This document shows positions 1 to 5,640 of a stretch of DNA of 64,000 bases, piece after piece. Every line of letters starts with the position of its first letter. Positions within the stretch are counted from its first letter, which is position 1. The notes beneath the pieces were generated by a model. The model was not told where the DNA came from and ran no database searches. It saw only the letters and a program-made list of their open reading frames with translations. The translations under genes and the position numbers were made by a program. Location: NCBI GenBank assembly GCA_001544595.2, contig FCOH02000002.1:434001-498000 (forward strand), in the 5' to 3' direction. The stretch is from Caballeronia peredens. Lineage in GTDB: Bacteria > Pseudomonadota > Gammaproteobacteria > Burkholderiales > Burkholderiaceae.

Positions 1-25
1 CCCCGCCAGCGTTACGCTGTCGGGG
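1..25 (-). terminator. Hairpin, probable displaced tRNA-Leu terminator
   Basis: CCCCG and CGGGG close a stem with an inner CAGCG/CGCTG pair around a TTA loop. On the minus strand this lies just downstream of the tRNA 3'-end fragment at 61-83, where the tRNA terminator would sit before integration. The expected U-run would fall left of base 1 and cannot be seen. Confidence 0.5.
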
Positions 26-57
26 CTTCTGGTGAAACCTTGCCGCCACTGGGAAAC

Positions 58-83
58 CATTTGGTGCGGGGACCGGACTCGAA
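58..83. repeat. attL: duplicated 3' end of tRNA-Leu
   Basis: Bases 67-83 are identical to 19054-19070 inside the tRNA-Leu gene (17 bp). The preceding catttggtg also matches; the two copies differ by one missing C in the left copy. This is the direct repeat expected when a tyrosine integrase recombines in the T-arm and acceptor region of a tRNA gene. The flanking sequence further left (1-57) also resembles the sequence beyond the tRNA 3' end at about 19005-19047. Confidence 0.8.
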
Positions 84-137
84 AAATTCCCGCTATCTGT
101 TGTCTGGATAGGGTCTGCGATCTTCGCTTCGTTTACA

Positions 138-157
138 TACCCCCATTTGTACCCCCT
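138..157 (+). promoter_or_regulatory. Putative integrase arm-type sites, left end
   Basis: TACCCCCA (138-145) and TACCCCCT (150-157) repeat 12 bp apart just inside attL. The same octamer occurs twice, 10 bp apart, at the right end (18927-18944). Short direct repeats flanking both att cores are typical arm sites of P4/lambda-type integrases. This is inferred from sequence only. Confidence 0.5.
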
Positions 158-195
158 GAGGGGCGAGGCTGCCCCGCCCCGTGATGCCGATACGA

Positions 196-786
196 TCAGT
201 TGAAGCTCGCAATCAAACTCGCTGCGGCTCGCTTAACCAGATATTGCTGAAGCGTCGCAGCCTCAACGTCGGAAAGAGCGAGTTCAATCTTGCCGCCCCG
301 AATCAGCATCAGCCGACCATCGCTCGCGACGGCGCAAGCAAAGTCCTGTGGTGCGACATTTGTGTCTCGGGCGTTTCCGGCGCTGACGATTGGTTTCGAA
401 TGGTGTCTCGCTGTCCCCTTGCCCCTGCGCCCGGTCGATCGGCGCGCCGGCGGCTTCGCAACATCGAACACGCTGCTTCTGGCAGTCGCCGTCTTGGCGA
501 TCGGCACGACGTTCTTTGCGTCGACGACGCTTTGACGGATGCGCTCCACCGTTTCGGCATCAACTTGCTCGGGCAAGTAATAGGCGCTGACGTGGCGACT
601 GTTTACTACCACACGTTCTGTCAGGATGCGGCCGCTACGCAGGTCCTGCCAGAGAGCCGAAGGCACCGGCTTCGAGGATTGCAGGCCGAGCCGGGTTGCA
701 ATCTCCGCGGAGGTAATGCCAGGCTCTGCCTTGATGAGATCAACCATCGCGGCCTTCCTGCTCTGCGCTTGCTTCGAAGATTTCAT
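196..786 (-). CDS. Putative winged-helix DNA-binding protein of the element
   Basis: This 196-residue protein has an N-terminal region (about residues 10-60) that reads like a helix-turn-helix: GITSAEIATRLGL followed by a charged wing-like stretch. The middle is Arg/Lys/Ala-rich and probably flexible. The C-terminus is a small domain of about 50 residues. It reads leftwards toward attL, divergent from the rest of the left arm, where a repressor or early regulator often sits. GGAG lies about 10 bp before the ATG. A 6-bp GC stem (810-815/823-828) lies in its 5' leader. I recognise no specific family; a role in lysogeny control is inferred from position only. Confidence 0.6.
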   Translation of the reverse strand: MKSSKQAQSRKAAMVDLIKAEPGITSAEIATRLGLQSSKPVPSALWQDLRSGRILTERVVVNSRHVSAYYLPEQVDAETVERIRQSVVDAKNVVPIAKTATARSSVFDVAKPPARRSTGRRGKGTARHHSKPIVSAGNARDTNVAPQDFACAVASDGRLMLIRGGKIELALSDVEAATLQQYLVKRAAASLIASFN

Positions 787-1279
787 GACAGTCTCCAGTG
801 TATTGAGTCCCGGCCAAGCGAAGGCCGGTTGAACAGATTATTTTTTCTGCTCCGGAGGGTCGATGAAATCGCTCCACGCAGACCGCCGCTGTCATCGCGA
901 GAATCAATTTGCGGATGCGGTGTGCACGAGGCGGGTGGGTTGACTGACGCACAGCCGGAACCCGCCATGTGGATTCGCTGGCGGTCGGGCGCTTTCGGGA
1001 GAGTTTTTATACGCCTACGCGCGCGCGCGCACGCGCGATCGCCGTCAGCGGCGAGTCATTAGCATCAGGCGCGACATCGGCGAGTTTTCTTACACGTATA
1101 CGCGTGCGCGCGGGACACATCGTCAATATTTCGACTTGCATCCGCGAGACGCTGGTTCGCCATCAGGGCGCCCTCGGTCTGTGTTAGCGCGGCCTCAGTT
1201 TTGTTGCTGAGAGGGCGCTCAGAAGATTCCGGGCAATTACAATCGTCTGCAAGTTCGCTCAGGCGAGCGACATCAGTCA
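787..1279. other. Divergent regulatory region without a convincing gene
   Basis: The stretch separates the leftward HTH gene from the rightward operon. It holds the stem CCGGCC/GGCCGG (810-815/823-828), an alternating purine-pyrimidine tract at about 1015-1038 (mostly CG and CA steps), and a second similar tract with the imperfect palindrome cacgtatacgcgtg near 1091-1105. Short open frames exist, but none has a ribosome site or a recognisable product. It probably holds divergent promoters and operators. Confidence 0.45.
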
Positions 1280-1336
1280 AACCGCGCCTAGCTCGACGGG
1301 GCGAAAGCCAGGGCCCCTTGCCTGGTTGGCGCGGTT
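1280..1336 (+). promoter_or_regulatory. Structured leader element, copy 1
   Basis: AACCGCGCC (1280-1288) pairs perfectly with GGCGCGGTT (1328-1336) and encloses an inner hairpin CCAGG/CCTGG (1308-1312/1321-1325). The 15-mer ccgcgcctagctcga (1282-1296) recurs exactly at 4252-4266, where it starts a similar fold. Both copies end about 30 bases before an ATG. This suggests a shared cis-acting RNA or operator. I know no family that matches. Confidence 0.45.
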
Positions 1337-1368
1337 CCCCATCCAAGGTTCAGCGTGCAGGGACGCGT

Positions 1369-2529
1369 ATGGGTGCGGAAACCCCTCTGTCATTTTCGAC
1401 AATCGTGGCATGGAAGCGCTTCGAGTTCATCAGTTGCAGGGAGGTGCTCGAAAAACTCGCGGCTCACACGGGCGACCCGTTGTCCGCGGTCGCGGAGTTT
1501 TTGAAGCACATCGGCGTTCACAACCAGAACACGGCGTGTCTAGTCGGGCCGGAACGGCGGGTCGAACCGATTGACGACTCGGCGTCGGTTGAGGCCATCC
1601 TGGACGAAACCATTCGGTCGGGCTCGATCCCGGATTCAGTTTCCGTGTGGGATCAGGCCAACGCGACCGCGGACGGTGATGGCTGGATGCGTGGAGCATT
1701 CGTCATCGATCTTCGTAAGCAAAAATTCTCCTGCCCGGACTCATTGGAAGAGGCCCCTCCGCTCACGAAGACGTCGATCAATCCGGGCGCCCCGCAGCCT
1801 CCTGAATGGGCCGTCGAGATGCGCGGCATGCCGTCGCTGTCGCTTTCGGAGGCCGCATCCGTCATGGCGGGCGTTGACCCGCACGATTCTCCTTGGGATT
1901 TCGATCAAGACTCGGAGCGGCGAATTAAGCGGTTTTTGCGCATGCTGACTCTTGCGGTTGATGCCGGCGAATTGTCGGGCAGCACCTGGAGCGACGATCG
2001 CAACGCGCAGCAGGAGATCGCCCACGCCGAGCTTCGCGCGTGGTGTCGGTCGAGAGGCTATTTATGGCTCGTTCCTGAGATCGCTCCAACGCCCGCCACA
2101 GACGCTGAAGCGCTTGCGCTGATTGACGATCTGAAACTTGCGAATGGTCACCTGTCAGCGATGGTCGATGAGCTTGTGGCTGCTCGGGACCACGCCGTCG
2201 CCGATGACGGCTCGGCTGCTGAGATCGCGCGGCTGAAGGCAAACGTCGAGCATCTGTTGAGTGAGCGCGATGCGCTGTCCCAAGCGAACGATCGCTTGCG
2301 TTCCGTCCTGCTGCCGCGGACCGATTATCTCGTTCCCGTCGTCGCAGCTGTACAGCGAGAGTTCTGGGCCGACTGGGATGACACGCGGCCGCGCCCTAAG
2401 TCCGAGGTCATCGTCGCTTGGGTGATGGAAAAATTCCCGGATGTGGTCAGGTCAGTTGTGATCGCGGGAGCGGTAGATAAGGTCGCGTGTCCTTTTTCTC
2501 GCGACCCTCGGGACGCGAAGCGGCTTTGA
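1369..2529 (+). CDS. Element protein of unknown function with coiled coil
   Basis: The ATG at 1369 is chosen because it follows a purine-rich gcaggga site and the structured leader ends 33 bases upstream; an open frame continues upstream but looks non-coding. The product has 386 residues. It has an N-terminal globular part, a middle segment with aromatic residues, a likely coiled coil around residues 240-305 (LANGHLSAMVDELVAARD and following heptads), and a C-terminal domain of about 70 residues with FWADWDD. The layout resembles phage-borne regulatory proteins, but I recognise no family. It lies in the same position relative to alpA copy 1 as the gene at 4334 does to alpA copy 2. Confidence 0.6.
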   Translation: MGAETPLSFSTIVAWKRFEFISCREVLEKLAAHTGDPLSAVAEFLKHIGVHNQNTACLVGPERRVEPIDDSASVEAILDETIRSGSIPDSVSVWDQANATADGDGWMRGAFVIDLRKQKFSCPDSLEEAPPLTKTSINPGAPQPPEWAVEMRGMPSLSLSEAASVMAGVDPHDSPWDFDQDSERRIKRFLRMLTLAVDAGELSGSTWSDDRNAQQEIAHAELRAWCRSRGYLWLVPEIAPTPATDAEALALIDDLKLANGHLSAMVDELVAARDHAVADDGSAAEIARLKANVEHLLSERDALSQANDRLRSVLLPRTDYLVPVVAAVQREFWADWDDTRPRPKSEVIVAWVMEKFPDVVRSVVIAGAVDKVACPFSRDPRDAKRL

Positions 2530-2553
2530 GCCTGAGTTTTTTCGATCCGAATC

Positions 2554-2681
2554 ACCCTCAGGGCTGTCGCGCGGTAAATTCAACCCCGAGGGTTAGAACG
2601 CCCACCGGATAAGGCGCCGAGCAACCCTGAGGGTATCTTTGATTCGCAACCCGAAACCCTGACCGTATTGCCCTAAGGGTT
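2554..2681. promoter_or_regulatory. Array of AACCCTNAGGGTT palindromes upstream of alpA copy 1
   Basis: Four palindromes of the type AACCCTNAGGGTT occur: accctcaggg (2554-2563), aaccccgagggtt (2582-2594), aaccctgagggt (2623-2634) and ccctaagggtt (2671-2681), plus a half site aaaccctga at 2654-2662. They fill the whole gap between the preceding gene and alpA, so they are likely operators for a dimeric regulator. They are not part of any open frame. Confidence 0.65.
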
Positions 2682-2732
2682 GGTCGATCGCTTTCAATGC
2701 AGCCATGTTCAACGACCTGCCAAGGTTCGCAA

Positions 2733-3011
2733 ATGGCCGCTAAAGCTACCAAGACCCCGCCCACCGACGCTCAGTCCGCCGCGCCGCGCGTCCTCCCGCT
2801 CGACGGATTCACGCGTTGGAGTGATCTCAAGCACTTCGTCCCGCTGAGTCACGAGTCGGTCCGCCAGCGTGAGCTCGCCGGACGCTTCCCAAAGCGTATC
2901 AACCTCGGCTCTGCACGCTGCGTCGCCTGGTCGAACCGCGAGGTTCACAAGTGGCTGGCTGATCCCGTCGGATACCGTGCTCCGACGGCGACTGCTGGCG
3001 AGGCTGCGTAA
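2733..3011 (+). CDS. alpA: AlpA-family phage transcriptional regulator (copy 1)
   Basis: This 92-residue protein has the AlpA signature: GFTRWSDLKHFVPLSHESVRQRE (helix-turn-helix of MerR/AlpA type), then GRFPKRINLGSARCVAWSNREVHKWL. AlpA proteins in P4-like satellites and prophages activate integrase or early genes. The ATG at 2733 is preferred over one at 2697 because caagg lies about 8 bp before it and the conserved part is kept. The gene follows a palindrome array and its stop overlaps the next ATG (TAATG). It is a paralog of the protein at 5177, with about two thirds of core residues identical by eye. Confidence 0.85.
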   Translation: MAAKATKTPPTDAQSAAPRVLPLDGFTRWSDLKHFVPLSHESVRQRELAGRFPKRINLGSARCVAWSNREVHKWLADPVGYRAPTATAGEAA

Positions 3012-3568
3012 TGGCCCGCGCTCACCAACCGATCATCGCAACGAGGGCTAATGGAATGCCCAATGTTGCCGTTAAGAGTGAACGTGCGGAAGCAATCTCT
3101 GCTCGCATAAACCGCTTGACGCGCTCGCGCGTGGACGCCTATTCTTTCACTGTCGCCGAGACAACGGCGACCCGGATTGGCGTCCGGAATAGTTCTCTGG
3201 CGGACAACCGCCGCAGCGCGGTTTTTTTACGTCCGCACACCATGCGCCTTCAATGGTCGGGCCTTGGTGGGGGTGCGCTTGCGCACGCCGGTATCCAGAG
3301 ACGCCGGTACGCCAACCCTGCCTTGTGCTCGGCCACCCCGATTGGCGTCGGGGGCCGGGTTCTTACACCCGTCTCTGGAGGCCGCATCATGCGCCAGTCC
3401 CTGCACGCCCATACCGGGCACGTCAGCCCCGCCATCCTTGAATTCATTGTCCGCGACGCCATCAAGCGCGCCGCACTTGCGCCCTCGCATGCCGCGGCGC
3501 TCGACATTGCTGGCGAAGCCCTTCTTGCCGTCGCACAGATCCTGAGCCGGGAGGTGAGCCATGGCTAA
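3011..3568 (+). CDS. Possible Ash/Icd-like leader reading frame (contains CI/C4-like RNA)
   Basis: An open frame of 185 codons runs from the alpA stop (TAATG) through the structured RNA region to the end of the small gene at 3389. Its YSFTVAETTATRIGVRNS stretch resembles the leader ORF (Ash or Icd-like proteins) that overlaps CI/C4 RNAs in P4- and P1-type phages. An intrinsic terminator (3206-3228) lies inside it, so full-length translation would be conditional. The frame may be partly fortuitous; the independent gene at 3389 is better supported. Confidence 0.35.
   Translation: MARAHQPIIATRANGMPNVAVKSERAEAISARINRLTRSRVDAYSFTVAETTATRIGVRNSSLADNRRSAVFLRPHTMRLQWSGLGGGALAHAGIQRRRYANPALCSATPIGVGGRVLTPVSGGRIMRQSLHAHTGHVSPAILEFIVRDAIKRAALAPSHAAALDIAGEALLAVAQILSREVSHG
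3206..3228 (+). terminator. Intrinsic terminator inside the alpA leader
   Basis: AACCGC (3206-3211) pairs with GCGGTT (3218-3223), followed by a run of seven T. An outer stem gcggac/gtccgc (3200-3205/3231-3236) encloses it. In P4 the CI RNA causes early termination of its own operon leader; a terminator in this place fits that model. Confidence 0.65.
3240..3340 (+). ncRNA. CI/C4-type immunity antisense RNA
   Basis: The sequence matches the general form of the P4 CI and P1 C4 RNAs: tggtcgggc, a GTGCGC/GCGCAC hairpin (3274-3287), a ccggt...ccggt section, then acgccaaccc and ggccacc. ACGCCAA (3309-3315) is complementary to TTGGCGT in two places: in the upstream hairpin (3177-3183) and just downstream (3342-3348). 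That reproduces the seqB/seqA/seqC arrangement by which P4 CI RNA ends transcription of its own operon. Ends are approximate. Identification is by recall of the family pattern, not a covariance search. Confidence 0.7.
3389..3568 (+). CDS. Small element protein of unknown function (59 aa)
   Basis: The ATG at 3389 follows a good ribosome site (tctggagg, 3375-3382) directly after the CI/C4-like RNA, so it is the likely target of that control. The product is short and mostly helical (SPAILEFIVRDAIKRAAL and DIAGEALLAVAQILSRE), without cysteines or a signal peptide. It overlaps the next start by 8 bases, which implies translational coupling. No family recognised. Confidence 0.6.
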   Translation: MRQSLHAHTGHVSPAILEFIVRDAIKRAALAPSHAAALDIAGEALLAVAQILSREVSHG

Positions 3569-3788
3569 GAAAATCGCACCCACTTCCGAGGCGGCGCGCA
3601 ATCAAGCGGCGAAGCTTCACGCGTTGATCCACCTGATTTCCGGCGAGGGACAGGATTATTTCGATCGCTCTGCCGACTCAATCAGGGCAAGCGTTCTCTG
3701 GCTCATGGGCGATCTTGCGGAAGAGCTCCTGGGGCTCACGGATTTCGCCGCGAGGACGGCCATCGGCAGCGAGGTCGGTCATGACTAA
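3561..3788 (+). CDS. Small element protein of unknown function (75 aa)
   Basis: The start overlaps the end of the previous gene, with gggaggtg just upstream as ribosome site. The 75-residue product is acidic and helical (QDYFDRSADSIRASVLWLMGDLAEELLGL). It overlaps the next gene by 8 bases at 3781, so 3389, 3561 and 3781 form one coupled set. Function unknown. Confidence 0.65.
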   Translation: MAKKIAPTSEAARNQAAKLHALIHLISGEGQDYFDRSADSIRASVLWLMGDLAEELLGLTDFAARTAIGSEVGHD

Positions 3789-4188
3789 CGTCATCCAGCA
3801 CCCGACCGCGGTCCGAACGGAAGTTCCGAAGAACCGTCATTACGGCTCGTACCCGAAGGGCATCAAGAGCTTGAGAATGTGGAAGATCGAGAAAGAGCGG
3901 CGCCAAACGGACGAGTTGACGAAGTGGGCGGACTCGCACGGCTTGCGTCATCTGACATCGGCGTGTAGCTCAGAGATGGTCGGCGTCATCAAAGATGCAT
4001 ACGAGTCGTGCTGGGCTGAAGAGAATCGGCGACGCAAAGCTGATCTCGATAGCGCATTGGCGCTTAAAGACGTTCTCGTCGATTTGCTCAAGATGGCTAT
4101 GGCGCGAGAGCGGAGCCTGCAGCGGCAAATGGCCGCCGATATCGTAGACCAGATCGCACGCGAGAACGGCATCGCGGTCCGCTGGTAG
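3781..4188 (+). CDS. Element protein of unknown function (135 aa)
   Basis: The ATG at 3781 is chosen because it overlaps the end of the preceding frame and is preceded by gcgaggtcg; an in-frame upstream ATG at 3715 would lie deep in that gene. The protein is basic, with a likely long helix or coiled coil over its C-terminal half (EENRRRKADLDSALALKDVL through MAADIVDQIARE). It ends the first AlpA operon. No family recognised. Confidence 0.6.
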   Translation: MTNVIQHPTAVRTEVPKNRHYGSYPKGIKSLRMWKIEKERRQTDELTKWADSHGLRHLTSACSSEMVGVIKDAYESCWAEENRRRKADLDSALALKDVLVDLLKMAMARERSLQRQMAADIVDQIARENGIAVRW

Positions 4189-4251
4189 CTTCACGCGACG
4201 GCGGATGCTCGACATCAATACGGTGCATTCGCCGGCGCCACTTCAAGACAG

Positions 4252-4303
4252 CCGCGCCTAGCTCGAGAAGCAGATACCGGGGTTCCCTACCCGACAGGTG
4301 CGG
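4252..4303 (+). promoter_or_regulatory. Structured leader element, copy 2
   Basis: The 15-mer ccgcgcctagctcga (4252-4266) is identical to 1282-1296. CCGCGCC (4252-4258) pairs with GGTGCGG (4297-4303) with one G-U wobble, where copy 1 has a full Watson-Crick stem. An inner CGGG/CCCG hairpin replaces the CCAGG/CCTGG of copy 1. The element ends 31 bases before the next ATG, against 33 in copy 1. Conserved fold with a changed sequence suggests a real RNA or operator element. Confidence 0.45.
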
Positions 4304-4333
4304 TCCTTATAAGGGATCTTGCGTGAGGGCGCT

Positions 4334-5068
4334 ATGAGCGTCAACGAATTGCAGAAAGTCTTGCTGGAGCGGCTGTCGCAGCTTGCAGATTGGCATCTCA
4401 CGACCTTGGTCGAGTCGGAGGCGCGTCACGAGCGGGATATCGAGCGTGGGCTGCAGGCCATCGCCAATAACGCGGCGAAGTCCGGGTTCACCGGCGATGA
4501 GGTGCTCTCGGTCTGGGAGACGATGTTCCTGGAGGAGTCGATAGCCATCTCAGACGACCCGGCGCTGATGGGTAGCTCGCTCGGACTGTCGATGACGCCG
4601 CCGCTCGAGGTAGGCGAATACGCGTTGCTCGTCGGCTTGTATCTCGCTCGCGCGGGCGTAGGTTATGTGGTCAGCGGCTCGGCCAAGCAGAGTTTGCTGG
4701 CCGCTCTTATGTTGGCCGACGCGGTCGAAGCCCAGTGCTACTGGATCGCAAACCGCGGCCTGACCGGCTGCCGCAAGCCCCATCCGGACGCGGTGACCGC
4801 GGAAAAAATGCTGAAGCGGCGGGAGAGCGCTTCGCTTATTCGCGACGAAAAGAGTGAAGCCGCCAGAAAGGCGGCGAACGCGAAACACGGGAAGCCGGGC
4901 GGATCTCGCGATAAGGCGGATCAGATCCGCGCGATTTGGGCGTCGGGCAAATATTCCACGCGAGAAATCTGCGCCGAGCAGGAATGCGGTGCCTTGGATA
5001 TGTCTTTCTCGACGGCTCGGCGTGCACTTCGCGGCACGCCCGAGCCTATGCGCAAACCTTCTAAGTAG
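4334..5068 (+). CDS. Element protein with C-terminal HTH-like region, function unknown
   Basis: The ATG at 4334 (after gtgaggg) gives 244 residues; a TTG at 4319 is in frame but less likely. The N-terminal two thirds are helical with a hydrophobic segment near residues 95-130 (GEYALLVGLYLARAGVGYVV and SLLAALMLADAV). The last 60 residues read as a helix-turn-helix: KADQIRAIWASGKYSTREICAEQ then SFSTARRALRG. It sits between structured leader copy 2 and alpA copy 2, as 1369 does for copy 1, so a regulatory role is inferred. Confidence 0.6.
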   Translation: MSVNELQKVLLERLSQLADWHLTTLVESEARHERDIERGLQAIANNAAKSGFTGDEVLSVWETMFLEESIAISDDPALMGSSLGLSMTPPLEVGEYALLVGLYLARAGVGYVVSGSAKQSLLAALMLADAVEAQCYWIANRGLTGCRKPHPDAVTAEKMLKRRESASLIRDEKSEAARKAANAKHGKPGGSRDKADQIRAIWASGKYSTREICAEQECGALDMSFSTARRALRGTPEPMRKPSK

Positions 5069-5070
5069 CT

Positions 5071-5110
5071 TAGCCGCTGCGCGCACAGGCTAGCCGCTGC
5101 GCGCAGAGGT
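5071..5110. repeat. 20-bp tandem repeat upstream of alpA copy 2
   Basis: tagccgctgcgcgca occurs at 5071-5085 and again at 5091-5105; the 20-bp units differ only near their ends (caggc against gaggt). The array begins 3 bases after the stop of the preceding gene and lies about 70-105 bp before alpA copy 2. It is unlike the palindromes before alpA copy 1. A probable operator. Confidence 0.6.
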
Positions 5111-5176
5111 CATTCCGCTCAGGTCTTCAACTCCTTAGCCTGTAGACGTTCCTCAACTGTCTGCAAGGGTTTTCAC

Positions 5177-5452
5177 ATGGTCACAAAGAACCAATCTGCT
5201 TCCGTCGCGGACGCACAGCCCAAGCCGCAATCGCTCCCGCTCGATGGCTTTACCCGCTGGAACGATCTGAAGCGAATCATTCCGCTCAGCCACGAATCGA
5301 TTCGTCAGCGCGAGTTGAAAGGGCGTTTCCCGAAGCGCGTCCAACTTGGTTCGGCGCGGTGTGTTGCCTGGCCCAATCGCGAGATTCATCGTTGGCTTGC
5401 TGATCCGGCCGGGTATCGTGCGGCGGCACCTAGCGTGGCGGAGGCCGTGTGA
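5177..5452 (+). CDS. alpA: AlpA-family phage transcriptional regulator (copy 2)
   Basis: This 91-residue AlpA-type protein has GFTRWNDLKRIIPLSHESIRQRE and GRFPKRVQLGSARCVAWPNREIHRWL. It is closely similar to the protein at 2733 but has its own upstream repeats. It heads the replication operon (58-aa gene, initiator, DnaB, SSB-like). A GTG start of the next gene overlaps its stop. It may switch on replication while copy 1 controls the immunity operon; that split is inference. Confidence 0.85.
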   Translation: MVTKNQSASVADAQPKPQSLPLDGFTRWNDLKRIIPLSHESIRQRELKGRFPKRVQLGSARCVAWPNREIHRWLADPAGYRAAAPSVAEAV

Positions 5453-5625
5453 GTTCCCTTTTCGTCCACATCGAACCTGCGGACCGACCGGATTTCGTCT
5501 TGCTTCGCACGTCGACGAACTCGCAGCCAGAGCGCAAACCGGCTCTGTACGTCGCTCTTGCCGAGTTGCCCGCCGTCTTGCTCGCGCTTATGAACGCGGC
5601 AACAAGTGCTCCCGCCCTGCGTTGA
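5449..5625 (+). CDS. Small protein with GTG start, unknown function (58 aa)
   Basis: GTG at 5449 overlaps the alpA stop (GTGTGA), and GGAGG at 5440-5444 is an ideal ribosome site inside alpA. The frame runs 58 codons and starts MSSLFVHIEPADRPDF. Its C-terminal third is hydrophobic (ALAELPAVLLALMNAA). The start type and length make it easy to miss. Spacing and overlap support a real gene; no family recognised. Confidence 0.55.
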   Translation: MSSLFVHIEPADRPDFVLLRTSTNSQPERKPALYVALAELPAVLLALMNAATSAPALR

Positions 5626-5640
5626 CGAGGCCGTAACCCT

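Noticed and set aside
2554-2681. A CRISPR array
   Set aside because: The repeats are 10-13 bp palindromes at irregular spacing, without uniform repeats or spacers, and no cas genes are near.
3011-3388. An ordinary protein gene filling the alpA-3389 gap
   Set aside because: The stretch is dominated by nested hairpins, a terminator and a CI/C4-like RNA, so it is mainly regulatory; the open frame is noted only as a possible Ash/Icd-like leader.
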